From VHCN01 sp964589935 (GTDB lineage: Bacteria > Verrucomicrobiota > Verrucomicrobiia > Limisphaerales > VHCN01): a DNA stretch of 64,000 nt. Each line of letters starts with the position of its first letter. The stretch's first letter is position 1. This document shows positions 53,206 to 61,523 of this stretch, in pieces. The notes under the pieces were generated by a model. That model was not told the origin of the DNA. It saw only the letters and a list, made by a program, of their open reading frames with translations, and made no database searches. The stretch covers positions 124,001-188,000 of the forward strand of contig CAZPVD010000007.1 in NCBI GenBank assembly GCA_964589935.1, read 5' to 3'. Both the position numbers and the translations under genes were made by a program.

Positions 53206-53390
53206 CCAGTAACGCACAGATTTTTTAAGGGCAGATAGGTTAGTGTTTGTTCTTTGATTGCCCGACGAATTTCGGTTCCGGTGAGCACGGCTGGTTCCGG
53301 AAATCCCCATAAGTCCCCATGCGTGCTAATTCTGAAAACTCCCCGGGCCGGAGCGACCATCCCCTGGTTGCCCGGCCCGGTTTTATTTTT
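53206..53390 (+). ncRNA. Candidate structured non-coding RNA, about 185 nt
   Basis: No coding frame covers this segment on either strand, yet it lies between a promoter-like pair and a very strong intrinsic terminator. Within it GGGCA can pair with TGCCC (about 53229 and 53260), and an ATTTCGG...CCGGAAAT hairpin contains a direct repeat of GGTTCCGG (53274-53281 and 53293-53300). Length is similar to 6S RNA, but the long paired rod expected of 6S is not obvious, so identity is left open. It could also be a long 3' UTR of the zinc-ribbon gene. Confidence 0.45.
53343..53390 (+). terminator. Strong intrinsic terminator (plus strand)
   Basis: CCGGGCCGG at 53343-53351 pairs with CCGGCCCGG at 53372-53380. 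An inner stem GCGACCA/TGGTTGC closes the loop, and TTTTATTTTT follows. It terminates rightward transcription of the candidate ncRNA and/or the zinc-ribbon gene. Confidence 0.9.
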
Positions 53391-53404
53391 CCCCTTCCCT
53401 GTTG

Positions 53405-53440
53405 AAAACAAAAAGGCGCACCGTTTGCACGATGCGCCTT
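53405..53440 (-). terminator. Intrinsic terminator of the class II aldolase gene (minus strand)
   Basis: On the minus strand AAGGCGCA (53433-53440) pairs with TGCGCCTT (53413-53420), and T-rich sequence follows (complement of ACAAAAAGG). It lies 24 bp beyond the aldolase stop. Confidence 0.85.
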
Positions 53441-53463
53441 GAAGTTGGAAATCTCTCCGCTGC

Positions 53464-54429
53464 TCAATCAAACGCGTGTCCCGCGCAGCAGAGCACATCG
53501 CGCACCTTGTGGCGCACGAGTTCCTTCACCCCATTGCGGGCCGGGCCGAGATACTTGCGGGGATCGAACTCTTTCGGGCTTTCCGCGAAGACTTTGCGGA
53601 TGGCGGCGGTCATCGCCATGCGCAGGTCGGTGTCAATGTTCACTTTCGTGCAACCGACGCGGCGGGCGATCTCGATGTCGGCTTCGGGGACGCCGGCGGT
53701 GTCTTCGCCCATCTTGCCGCCGTATTTGTTGATCTGCGCGGCGATTTCCTTGGGCACGCTGGACGCGCCGTGGAGCACGAGCGGATAATCGCCGAGGCCG
53801 GCGTCCATGAGCGCCTTCTTGATGGCCTTGAGGCGTTCAAGGTCGAGGTGCTGCTCGCCCTTGAACTTGTAGGCGCCGTGAGAATTGCCGATGGCGACGG
53901 CGAGCGAGTCCACGCCGGATTTCTTGACGAAGTCCACCGCTTCGTCGGGATGCGTGTAACAACCGCCCTTGGAATAACCGCCGCCCTCCTCGCCATCGTC
54001 GTGCTGCGCGCCGACCAACATGCCGAGTTCGCCCTCGACGACGCAGTTGTGCTTGTGCGCGTAGTCCACGACGCTTTTGCAAATCTCGATGTTCTTCTCG
54101 AACGGCTCGTGGCTGGCGTCAATCATCACGCTGGTGAAACCCTCGTCAATGCACTGCTTGCACAGCTCGAAGCTGTCGCCGTGGTCGAGATGCACCGCGA
54201 TGGGAATCGTCGAGAGGCTGACAGCCGCCTCGATGAGTTTTTTGAGATAAACGGGGTTCGCATATTGGCGCGCGCCCTTGGAAATTTGGAGCATCACCGG
54301 GGCTTTTTCCTCCTCGCAGGCCTCGATGATGGCCTGGAGCAGCTCCATGTTGTTCACGTTGAAGGCGCCGAGGGCGTATTTGCCCTTGAGCGCCTTGGCA
54401 AACAGGTCGCGTGTGTGTGTCAGTGGCAT
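53464..54429 (-). CDS. fba: Class II fructose-bisphosphate aldolase
   Basis: 321 residues. It starts MPLTHTRDLFAKALKGKYALGAFNVNN. Zinc-site landmarks are IAVHLDHGDSFELCKQ, VEGELGMLVGAQHDDGEEG with the acidic loop, and the second His region GNSHGAYKF. The phosphate/glycine region is LVLHGASSVP and the substrate loop KVNIDTDLRMAMT. It cleaves fructose-1,6-bisphosphate to the two triose phosphates in glycolysis/gluconeogenesis; tagatose-bisphosphate activity cannot be excluded. It has its own terminator downstream. Confidence 0.95.
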   Translation of the reverse strand: MPLTHTRDLFAKALKGKYALGAFNVNNMELLQAIIEACEEEKAPVMLQISKGARQYANPVYLKKLIEAAVSLSTIPIAVHLDHGDSFELCKQCIDEGFTSVMIDASHEPFEKNIEICKSVVDYAHKHNCVVEGELGMLVGAQHDDGEEGGGYSKGGCYTHPDEAVDFVKKSGVDSLAVAIGNSHGAYKFKGEQHLDLERLKAIKKALMDAGLGDYPLVLHGASSVPKEIAAQINKYGGKMGEDTAGVPEADIEIARRVGCTKVNIDTDLRMAMTAAIRKVFAESPKEFDPRKYLGPARNGVKELVRHKVRDVLCCAGHAFD

Positions 54430-54554
54430 GGTTCGTGTCGTGTTTCAAACGCCGCCAAAACGGCGACGAACAGACGCGGAGCGTAGGGAATGCCCGCCGG
54501 AAAACAAAACAAATTTTCCGTGACGAAACACAGCTCCGCGTTGGTGAACCGCTC

Positions 54555-55385
54555 CTACTTCGCGTGGTCCTTCACAAATTTGATCGCGCCGGTGACGAAT
54601 TCCGTCGGCTCCTTTGCGAAGGCCGCATTGTCCGTCTCGATGGCCATCACGCCGTCCCACTTCGCCTTCTTCAGTTCCGCGAGCAGGCCCGCGTAGTTCG
54701 CGTCGCCCGTGCCGACCATCACGTCGAGGATGACGCTCTTGCCGTCGGCGGTCTTCTCGGTCCGCTTGTCCTTGAGATGGATGTCATACACGCGGCCGTC
54801 GTAGTCGCGGAAGGCCTTCGCCGCGTCGAAGCCCGCGCCGGTGATGTGACCCACATCCATGCACACGCCGATACGTCGGTCGCGCTTGTCGAGCACGGCC
54901 TTCACCTTTTCCGGCGTGCCATAGACGGAGTCGTGACCGTGATTGTGGATGGCGAGCTTGATGTCGTATTCCTTCACCAGTTCTTCGAGGCTGTCCCAGT
55001 CGGCGGGATTCTTTGGCTCGACGACGATGACCTTGATGCCCATGAGCTTCGCGAACTCAAAGAGCTTGCGGTTCTTCTCCTTGTCCGGCGATGTGGCCGC
55101 GACGCCGAACGTGTAGCACACGAGGCCTTTTTCATCGAGGATGGCCTTCTTGCGTTTTGTTTCCTCGACCGGGCCGTTCGGGTCAATGTGCCTGCCAAAG
55201 GCCTGAAGGTATTTGATATGGTGCTTCACGGCGAAGTCCACCATCTCGTCGAAGGACATGTTGCGGCACGAGTAGGTTTGCAGGCCGACCTTCGACTCAT
55301 AATCCGCGGCGAAAACCGCCGCGGCCGCGAACGCCGCCATAGCAAAAACCGGCACGGCCAGAACGAGTAACTTAAGAGTTTTCAT
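54555..55385 (-). CDS. Exported sugar-phosphate isomerase/epimerase-family TIM barrel
   Basis: 276 residues with a signal peptide (LLVLAVPVFAMAAFAAAAVF). The remaining barrel shows the xylose-isomerase-like order: GLQTYSCRNMSF, VIVVEPKN (first Glu), LAIHNHGHDS, GVCMDVGHITG and a late GVMAIETDN. These provide the usual metal-binding Glu/Asp/His set. Exported members of this family are common in PVC bacteria and usually lack an assigned substrate. The ATG at 55385 is chosen because it gives a clean signal peptide; the 55424 start adds a non-signal leader. Confidence 0.9.
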   Translation of the reverse strand: MKTLKLLVLAVPVFAMAAFAAAAVFAADYESKVGLQTYSCRNMSFDEMVDFAVKHHIKYLQAFGRHIDPNGPVEETKRKKAILDEKGLVCYTFGVAATSPDKEKNRKLFEFAKLMGIKVIVVEPKNPADWDSLEELVKEYDIKLAIHNHGHDSVYGTPEKVKAVLDKRDRRIGVCMDVGHITGAGFDAAKAFRDYDGRVYDIHLKDKRTEKTADGKSVILDVMVGTGDANYAGLLAELKKAKWDGVMAIETDNAAFAKEPTEFVTGAIKFVKDHAK

Positions 55386-55574
55386 GATGAGATGAGTTTG
55401 GGTGCGCCGGCGATTGAAGGCCAAAGCGGCGCGGCGTGAAAGAGAAAAACACGGCGGGTAAGTGACGCAAGGAGTGCAATGTCGCGCGCGAACGTGAAAG
55501 CCATTGCGAGAACCAATGTGGCATCAGGTTTTTTCGATTTCCGTGGTTGCTGACAAAAGGGCTATTCCGTCGCA

Positions 55575-56447
55575 ATGCGAAATCTTTTCCAGCCGGCGCG
55601 AACTCCCCGTTTTTCCGGACAGTGTCCATCCAGTTTGGTTGCCTCCACGCTTCTCACTTGTGGACTTCTTGTCTTGAGTGGATGCGCCACACCTCCGGCC
55701 GTCGTTGTGGAGAAGCTGAATCGAAACTCAGGAGCGGTCGCGCTCATGACCGTGTCCACAGCGCCGCGACTCGAGATTCAGACGCCTCAAACGAAGGCCA
55801 GCGCGGTGAAAAAGGGCGCTGTTCAGGTTGCCTTCCGCCCATTTGAGCACGTCGCGGGTGGAGTAGGGCATGCGCTCGCCATCGCATGGATTCCGCCCGG
55901 ATTGCTTCTGGGCACGGCTTACGGGGCGTTGGCAGGGGTTTCCGAGGACGAGTTGCGTCCGGCTCTGCTCAAGGCAAATCAATTTCAACAAGAATGCGAC
56001 TTCGAGTCAGGTCTCGCAAGCTGGCTGACCAACTTGGCCGCGGCGGAGCACCAAATCACACTGGAGTTGGTTTCACACACGACCTCTGCGGAGGTTTGCA
56101 GGAAACAGTCATCGGAGCGATCGCACGATAATACGAAGGGTTATGAGGCGCTCGGCCAACAGGGTGTTACCCGTGTCATTGAGTTGAAGGTCATCGCTCC
56201 GTCATTGGAGGCTTCCAACGACGAAGCGGTCAACTCCCGAATGGCCCTTGCCGTGCATGTCCGTGCCCGGCTCTTGAAGCTCACCGCTGGACGAGCCGAG
56301 GAACTTGGCTACCGTTATTATCGCTACAAAGGCGACAAACAGAAGTTCATGCGCTGGATGGCGGATGATGCTGCGCGGCTCCGTGCGGAAGTTGAAAAAT
56401 GCCAGTGGGACATTGCCGGCCAGATACTGGAGGCATTTGCCGAGTAA
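55575..56447 (+). CDS. Lipoprotein of unknown function, paralogue 1
   Basis: 290 residues with a lipoprotein signal ending LSGCATPP. A glycine-zipper-like membrane segment follows (AIAWIPPGLLLGTAYGALAG), then an alpha/beta domain (LEVKVIAP-like strands) with several Cys residues. It shares the Gly-rich segment, a subsequent EL-x-x-A-x-x-x-x-Q pattern and the C-terminal architecture with the gene at 57418-58269, from which it is separated by a LysR gene. Probably an outer-membrane lipoprotein; function unknown. Confidence 0.75.
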   Translation: MRNLFQPARTPRFSGQCPSSLVASTLLTCGLLVLSGCATPPAVVVEKLNRNSGAVALMTVSTAPRLEIQTPQTKASAVKKGAVQVAFRPFEHVAGGVGHALAIAWIPPGLLLGTAYGALAGVSEDELRPALLKANQFQQECDFESGLASWLTNLAAAEHQITLELVSHTTSAEVCRKQSSERSHDNTKGYEALGQQGVTRVIELKVIAPSLEASNDEAVNSRMALAVHVRARLLKLTAGRAEELGYRYYRYKGDKQKFMRWMADDAARLRAEVEKCQWDIAGQILEAFAE

Positions 56448-56460
56448 CTGACCGGCACGC

Positions 56461-57342
56461 TCAAGAATTTGCAAACTCCCCTGCCCGTCGCTGCATTTCG
56501 CCGAGGAATTCCTTGTAGACCGGCAGCAGCTTGCCGCGCCAGAGCGCGCCGAGTTCAACCGGGTCGAAGCCTTCGAGCGGCAGCGCGCGCACGCCGGTCA
56601 CGAGCTTCTGCCCCGGCACCAGCACGGACACGCCGATGCCAAAGCCGTTCGCAACATACGCCTCGATGAGTTCGAGCGAGCTGACCTCAACGCTCGTGAA
56701 CCAGTCAATCTTGCGCCGCGCCAACCCGGCCTGAAAGTTCTTGCAGATCGTCTCGCTCGCCGGCAACGCGACAAGCGGCTCGGTGATTTTGTCGCGCGAC
56801 CAGAGGTTGTCGGCGGACTTGATGCGACTGGACTTCTCGACGAGCAGCACGAGCGGCAGCTTGAGCAGGCTCACGCGTTGCACGCCGGGCAGCGCAGCAC
56901 CGGAAAGGAGCGTCACGGCGAGGTCAATGTCATTCTTCGCGAGCCATTCCTCCAGGTCGGGCTGGTAGCCTTCGCGCAACGTGAGGCGGAGTTTCGGAAA
57001 CTTCTTCCGCACATTGCGAATGAGCACGGGCAGATGGTCGCGCAGCACGAGCGAGGACGCGCCGATGCGAATCTGGTGGACCGCGCCGCCCTGCAATTCC
57101 AGCTCGACGGCGTCAAGGTTCGCGAAGAACGGCTCGGCAAACGCGAACAGCCGCGCGCCCGCCTCGGTTAGCGCGAAGGGCCGCCGCTGAAACAGCGTCG
57201 CGCCCAGGTGCTCCTCGAGCTGGAGTATCTGTCCGCTGATGGCCGGCTGCTGGATGCCGTAGGGCATGCGCCGCGCCGCCTCGCTGATGCCGCCGTGCCG
57301 CGCAACGTAGTAGAAGAGTTCGAGGTGGTGGACGTTGAGCAT
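56461..57342 (-). CDS. LysR-family transcriptional regulator
   Basis: 293 residues. The N-terminal winged HTH reads MLNVHHLELFYYVARHGGISEAARRM...GIQQPAISGQILQLEEHLG, a slightly unusual LysR HTH. The C-terminal periplasmic-binding-like sensor domain spans about 90-293 (IRIGASSLVLRDHLPVLI, GIGVSVLVPG). It is divergent from the lipoprotein gene at 57418 across 75 bp, so that gene and the desaturase after it are the likely targets. Effector unknown. Confidence 0.92.
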   Translation of the reverse strand: MLNVHHLELFYYVARHGGISEAARRMPYGIQQPAISGQILQLEEHLGATLFQRRPFALTEAGARLFAFAEPFFANLDAVELELQGGAVHQIRIGASSLVLRDHLPVLIRNVRKKFPKLRLTLREGYQPDLEEWLAKNDIDLAVTLLSGAALPGVQRVSLLKLPLVLLVEKSSRIKSADNLWSRDKITEPLVALPASETICKNFQAGLARRKIDWFTSVEVSSLELIEAYVANGFGIGVSVLVPGQKLVTGVRALPLEGFDPVELGALWRGKLLPVYKEFLGEMQRRAGEFANS

Positions 57343-57417
57343 AATGAAGTTTTTTTGATGGAGTGCCGCATTTTATCAATTCACGCCCGCGAGGCAAGCT
57401 GCCTTACAAGCGGCGGC

Positions 57418-58269
57418 ATGAAAACACCGAACCGCGCCCTCGCGCTTGTCACCATCGTTTCGTTCACAACAGCCGGGTGCTCGTCGCCGCGGACGAGCGG
57501 ACCGGTATCGGACACCGCCACCGCGTGTTCCGCGTTCACGGGCCGCATCGCGGTCGTTCCGTCCTCGTATCCGCACAGTGTCGGTTTCAACCGCCTCGGC
57601 ACAAGTGAAGAAGCCGTCGAACACATTCCTGATTGGGCGCGCTCAGACGGGTGGCTCGCCGCCGTGGGGCCAGGGCCCGGGGTGATGATACTGGCCATTC
57701 CCGCCACTGGGATCGTTCTTGGTTACACCTATGGGGCCGCTGCGGGTCTGGCCCGGTCGCATTCGAGAGAGGATGTCGCGACTGCGGATGCGGCGCTTGT
57801 TCAAAGCCGGCTCGCGAAGGGACTTCAAACCCGGATCGCCGAACATCTCTGCGAAACATCGCCGACTGGCAGGGCGACGTTTTTCCTGGCGCAAAATCCG
57901 AACCACAGCGACGCCGCCCAAGACGGCGCGGATGCGCTGCTCGAACTCGAAGTGCTCAGCCTCCATCTTGCGAACTCTTCCTCGTGGAGTTCGCGGCTCA
58001 GGCTCAAGGCCACGGCCTACGCCCGGCTCAAGCGCGCCTCCGACGGACGCGCGATGGACTCTGTCGTGGTGAACTTCACGGGCGCGAGATGCCTGAGTTT
58101 GCGCGATTGGAGCGCGAACAACGGCCAGCCCATGCGCGACGAACTGGACCACTGCGCCCGCGAACTTGCGATGAAGGTGGCCGCAAAGCTGACCGGCCTT
58201 CCGGTCACAAATGGCTCGCCAACTTCGCACTCGCTTGCAAACGTTCACACCAACCCACTCCAGCCATGA
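57418..58269 (+). CDS. Lipoprotein of unknown function, paralogue 2
   Basis: 283 residues. The signal peptide ends TTAGCSSPR, a lipobox-like LVT..AGC cleavage. A hydrophobic Gly-rich segment (MILAIPATGIVLGYTYGAAAG) and following helix match paralogue 1 at 55575-56447. Its stop overlaps the next start by 4 bp (ATGA), so it is translationally coupled to the desaturase-like gene. This suggests a membrane-lipid or envelope role for the pair. The upstream frame to 57208 is discarded because it overlaps the LysR gene. Confidence 0.75.
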   Translation: MKTPNRALALVTIVSFTTAGCSSPRTSGPVSDTATACSAFTGRIAVVPSSYPHSVGFNRLGTSEEAVEHIPDWARSDGWLAAVGPGPGVMILAIPATGIVLGYTYGAAAGLARSHSREDVATADAALVQSRLAKGLQTRIAEHLCETSPTGRATFFLAQNPNHSDAAQDGADALLELEVLSLHLANSSSWSSRLRLKATAYARLKRASDGRAMDSVVVNFTGARCLSLRDWSANNGQPMRDELDHCARELAMKVAAKLTGLPVTNGSPTSHSLANVHTNPLQP

Positions 58270-59180
58270 ACTCAGTGGCGCAAGACATAAACCAAGTCTG
58301 GCTGAATTTCCTGAAAAGCCGTTGGGCGCCGTGGCTCACGCACGGCAGCCTGGCGGTGATGACGGCGGCTTACTTTGGCCTGTTGCTCTCCGCGCCCTTC
58401 TGGCTTGCGTTCATCCCCGGCTCGCTCCTCGCGCATCGCGTTGGCGTGATGTTGCATGAATACATCCACGGCATTCCATTTCGGCGCTATCGAGATTGTC
58501 TGGCTGCGCTGTTGTTCTTTGACGGCTTGATGATGATGTTCGGCCTGCTTGAGCTGTTTCGCGGGACACATCTCTCGCATCATCGCTGGCTCAACAGCGA
58601 CGGCGACTCGGGCTTCAAACAGGCAAATGAAGCACGCCCGCGAAATCGCCTCCTCACCACGATCGCCTCTCTCGAAATGACGCAGCATCTCAAGTTCTAC
58701 CTCGAAGCGCTGAAGGGAATGCATCCGTTTGTCCGAGGCCAGCGCATCGCCATGGCCGCGGCGCTCTCATTCACTTGGATGGCGCTTTGGATTCAGCTTG
58801 GCCGGCCCGACATCATCTGGAAGTTAATCACGATCACAGCGTTCACCACGGCCGTGCCCGTCTCATTGCGTGGCGCCGTCGAGCATCACAGCCGGCCGGG
58901 AGACGACGGTTTCGCCAACGAATATCGCGTGTTCATCCCGTTGTTCAACCTGAACCGCCACATTCACCACCATGAGGAGCCGCGCCTGCCGTGGTATCTG
59001 CTGAAGTTCCGCACACCGCGCCCGCTGGGGGAATGGAATTATTTCACGCACTGGTTTCGCGTTTACATAAGGAAGGATTTTGTCCTCATGCATCCGCCGG
59101 CTGACTCGACTCGGGTATCCGCCAAACGGAATATGTTCACAGAAAACAGTGACCGGTTGAACAAATTCACTGTGCCCTGA
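58266..59180 (+). CDS. Fatty acid desaturase-like membrane di-iron protein
   Basis: 304 residues with three His boxes typical of membrane desaturases/hydroxylases: HEYIHG (His64, His68), HLSHH (His102, 105, 106) and HIHHH (His232, 234-236), plus GAVEHHSR. Hydrophobic segments flank the boxes (LAVMTAAYFGLLLSAPFWLAF, LLFFDGLMMMFGLL). It could desaturate or hydroxylate a lipid or a carotenoid; the sequence does not settle which. It is coupled by a 4-bp overlap to the lipoprotein gene. A longer frame beginning at 57633 overlaps that gene and is a shadow. Confidence 0.88.
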   Translation: MNSVAQDINQVWLNFLKSRWAPWLTHGSLAVMTAAYFGLLLSAPFWLAFIPGSLLAHRVGVMLHEYIHGIPFRRYRDCLAALLFFDGLMMMFGLLELFRGTHLSHHRWLNSDGDSGFKQANEARPRNRLLTTIASLEMTQHLKFYLEALKGMHPFVRGQRIAMAAALSFTWMALWIQLGRPDIIWKLITITAFTTAVPVSLRGAVEHHSRPGDDGFANEYRVFIPLFNLNRHIHHHEEPRLPWYLLKFRTPRPLGEWNYFTHWFRVYIRKDFVLMHPPADSTRVSAKRNMFTENSDRLNKFTVP

Positions 59181-59188
59181 TGCTCGGT

Positions 59189-59662
59189 TCACGCGGTGGA
59201 CTTGAGATCCATGAACTCCACCTTCACCCCCGTCCCCGTCACGTGCAGCAGCGCGACGGTGCGCTTCATCCCGAAACGCGGCTTGCCCGCGTAGCCGGGG
59301 TTCACGTAGAGCCGACCGTCGCGCGTCTCGCGAAACGGCTTGTGCGTGTGGCCGAACACGACCACGTCGGGCCGCAGCCGCGCAATGCGCGCATGGATCG
59401 GCGCCTGCGCGTGCGTGAGGTCAACGATATGGTGGACGAGAAACTTCCGTCCGCCGAGCGCGAGCAGTTCCGTTTCCCTGAACGACGGGTCGCTGTCGTT
59501 GTTGCCAAGCACGGCGGTGACAGGCGCGATTTTTTCCAGTTCGTGAATGAGGCTCGCGGGGCCGATGTCTCCGCCGTGCAGGATGTGTTCCACGCCCGCA
59601 AAGAGCGGCGGCAGTGCGGGATCGAAGTAGCCGTGCGTGTCGGAGATGAGGCCGAGAAGCAT
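59189..59662 (-). CDS. Metallophosphoesterase (YfcE/MJ0936-type)
   Basis: 157 residues, a compact calcineurin-like phosphoesterase. Metal motifs are LISDTHGYFD (Asp, His), HGGDIG (Asp), GNNDS (Asn, Asp), VHHIV and a late GHTHKPF. Small members hydrolyse phosphodiesters or cyclic nucleotides. Its ATG overlaps the stop of the upstream membrane-protein gene (TAATG), so the two are translationally coupled. Physiological substrate unknown. Confidence 0.9.
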   Translation of the reverse strand: MLLGLISDTHGYFDPALPPLFAGVEHILHGGDIGPASLIHELEKIAPVTAVLGNNDSDPSFRETELLALGGRKFLVHHIVDLTHAQAPIHARIARLRPDVVVFGHTHKPFRETRDGRLYVNPGYAGKPRFGMKRTVALLHVTGTGVKVEFMDLKSTA

Positions 59663-60273
59663 TACGCCTTCTGTTCGTCAGCGGCCGGATCGGTTTCCTT
59701 CGCGGGTTCTTCCGCTTCTTCCGGCTCGGGTTCTTCCGCTTCGGTTGCCTTCAACGCGCCCGCAATGGCACCGGTGAAGATTCCGCCGCCGAGCAGTGTG
59801 TTGCGGAAGAACGTCCATGTCTCCGGCCAGCCGCTCGTGCCGGTGGTGAGCGCGCGCAACCAATCTGCGAAGGTCTTTTGATACTCGGGGTTGCTGAGCC
59901 ACGACGCGGTATTTGTGATGAGGTAAAAAATCACCGCGCCGAGCAACCCGCCGCCGATGAGCCTCCACAGTTTGGAGCGCGCGTTGAAGAATCGGCCCAA
60001 GCCGAAGAGCGCGGCGTAGGCGAGATAATTCACCGCCTGATAATCGCTGAACAGCGAGTCGGTGTGGTAATAGAAGATGTTCAGCGCCAGGTCACTTGCG
60101 AGCATCGTGCCCAGCACGGCCCACCACGGCAGGCGGCGCGGGAACGCGCCCGCGCAGAACGCCAGCCCGTAGGCCATGCTGAAGTTCAGCGGCAGCAAGC
60201 CGGGCCAGCGCGTGACGGCGAACGCCGCCAGCAGCGCGAGCACGGGCCAGTGTTTGCGAATCCGGTCTTTCAA
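59662..60273 (-). CDS. DUF6580-like membrane protein
   Basis: About 203 residues from a TTG start at 60273, the most plausible codon near the beginning of the hydrophobic region. Four or five membrane segments are present (PVLALLAAFAVTRWPGLLPL, NYLAYAALFGLGRFF, LIGGGLLGAVIFYLITN, FFRNTLLGGGIFTGAIAG) and the tail is highly acidic (Glu/Ala/Pro-rich). The family resembles putative small-molecule transport proteins of the DUF6580 group. The longer open frame to 60975 is antisense to the rluA-like gene and is not counted. The start is uncertain. Confidence 0.72.
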   Translation of the reverse strand: MKDRIRKHWPVLALLAAFAVTRWPGLLPLNFSMAYGLAFCAGAFPRRLPWWAVLGTMLASDLALNIFYYHTDSLFSDYQAVNYLAYAALFGLGRFFNARSKLWRLIGGGLLGAVIFYLITNTASWLSNPEYQKTFADWLRALTTGTSGWPETWTFFRNTLLGGGIFTGAIAGALKATEAEEPEPEEAEEPAKETDPAADEQKA

Positions 60274-60348
60274 CGCAGCGAAACCTACGCGACGCAAAAT
60301 GGATTTCCAATTGCCAATTGCCGGGCACAGGCGAAGCTCGTCGGCGCG

Positions 60349-61104
60349 ATGGAGAAGCTGTTCGACATCCTTCACGAAGACACCGATCTGCTGGTCATCA
60401 ACAAGCCGGCGGGGCTGGCCTGTCATCCGACGAAGAAAGGCCCGATATCGAGCCTCATCAGCCGCGTGCGGTTGCACTTGGGCGACTCGGCGAAGGCTCA
60501 TCTCATCAACCGCCTCGACCGCGAGACAAGCGGCGTGGTGCTCGTCGCCAAAATGGACGACGCGGCGCGCGAGCTGCGCCGGTTGTGGGAAACCCGCGTC
60601 GTCGAAAAGGAATACCTCGCCATCGTCCACGGCCACGTGCCCGGCGAGCGCGGCGCGATTGAAGTGCCGCTTGGCAAGGACGAGCGCAGCGAAGTGGCGA
60701 TCAAGGATTGTGTGCGTTCCGACGGCGCGGCGGCGCAAACGGAGTTTGAAGTGATGCGGCGATTCTCGCGCGCCGAGGGTGACTTCACGCTGCTGCGCGT
60801 GCGGCTGCTCACGGGCCGCAAGCATCAGATTCGCATTCACCTCGCGCATCTCGGCCATCCGATTGTCGGCGACAAGCTCTACGGCGGCGATGAAATGCTC
60901 TATCTCGATTTCGTGAAGGAGCGGCTCACGCTGGAACAGCACCATCGTTTGATCTTGGAAAACCAAGCCTTGCACGCGCGTGCGGTGCGCTTTGCATGGC
61001 GCAATTGCGCGCGGGAATTTATTGCGGAACCTGAGCCGTGGTTCGCCGGGTTTGCGCCAATGGGCGCACTTTCGACTCGCACGGAAACCACGCTGCGTGT
61101 TTAA
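60349..61104 (+). CDS. RluA-family 23S/tRNA pseudouridine synthase
   Basis: 251 residues. It has the RluA catalytic motif INRLDRETSG with catalytic Asp57, then EKEYLAIVHG, LLRVRLLTGRKHQIRIHLAHLGHPIVGDKLYGG. No S4 RNA-binding domain precedes it, so it is the short single-domain type (RluA/TruC-like). The ATG at 60349 places VINKPAG at residue 16. The gene is divergent from the membrane-protein gene by 75 bp and followed after 14 bp by a DUF6941-like gene. Confidence 0.93.
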   Translation: MEKLFDILHEDTDLLVINKPAGLACHPTKKGPISSLISRVRLHLGDSAKAHLINRLDRETSGVVLVAKMDDAARELRRLWETRVVEKEYLAIVHGHVPGERGAIEVPLGKDERSEVAIKDCVRSDGAAAQTEFEVMRRFSRAEGDFTLLRVRLLTGRKHQIRIHLAHLGHPIVGDKLYGGDEMLYLDFVKERLTLEQHHRLILENQALHARAVRFAWRNCAREFIAEPEPWFAGFAPMGALSTRTETTLRV

Positions 61105-61118
61105 TCCACCCGCACCGC

Positions 61119-61523
61119 ATGGAAATTCAAATTGCCGCCCTCTGCGATTTCGCCGCTGATTATGGCGGCAAACTCTGCGCCATGGGAGTCTTCGACACGA
61201 TCGGCGCAGCCAAGTTTCCCATCAAGCATCCGCATTGCGCCATCGCGTTGCGCATCCTGTTCCGCGACGAGGACCGCGGCCGGCATAACCTCAAGTTCTC
61301 GCTCATTGATGAGGACGGGCGCAATTTGCTGCCCAAACTTGACGCCGCGATGGACGTGGCGCTGCCGGAGAATCTTTTCTTCGCCAGTAGCAACATGATC
61401 TTCAACCTGCAAGGGCTTGAGTTCTCCCGGCCCGGGCAATACTCGATTGACATCACGCTCGACGGCTCAATGATCGCGCGCATCCCGCTGCAGGTGGTCG
61501 AGATCAAGCAGCCCGCCGCATGA
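61119..61523 (+). CDS. DUF6941-like small protein
   Basis: 134 residues. It begins MEIQIAALCDFAADYGGKLCAMGVFDTI, the pattern of a small beta-rich protein family conserved in PVC bacteria. Repeated strands follow (CAIALRILFRDEDRG, LKFSLIDEDGRNLLP, YSIDITLDGSMIARIPLQVVEI), compatible with a C2-like or immunoglobulin-like sandwich. Its last codons overlap the following enolase-like gene (ATGA), so the two are translationally coupled. Function unknown. Confidence 0.78.
   Translation: MEIQIAALCDFAADYGGKLCAMGVFDTIGAAKFPIKHPHCAIALRILFRDEDRGRHNLKFSLIDEDGRNLLPKLDAAMDVALPENLFFASSNMIFNLQGLEFSRPGQYSIDITLDGSMIARIPLQVVEIKQPAA

Noticed and set aside
53206..53390. 6S RNA, tmRNA or RNase P RNA identification
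   Set aside because: The length is compatible with 6S, but the long paired rod and central bubble are not clear by eye, and tmRNA/RNase P consensus words are absent.
59878..60348. Upstream extension of the RluA frame
   Set aside because: Antisense to a membrane-protein gene and lacks RluA sequence; the catalytic domain begins right after ATG 60349.
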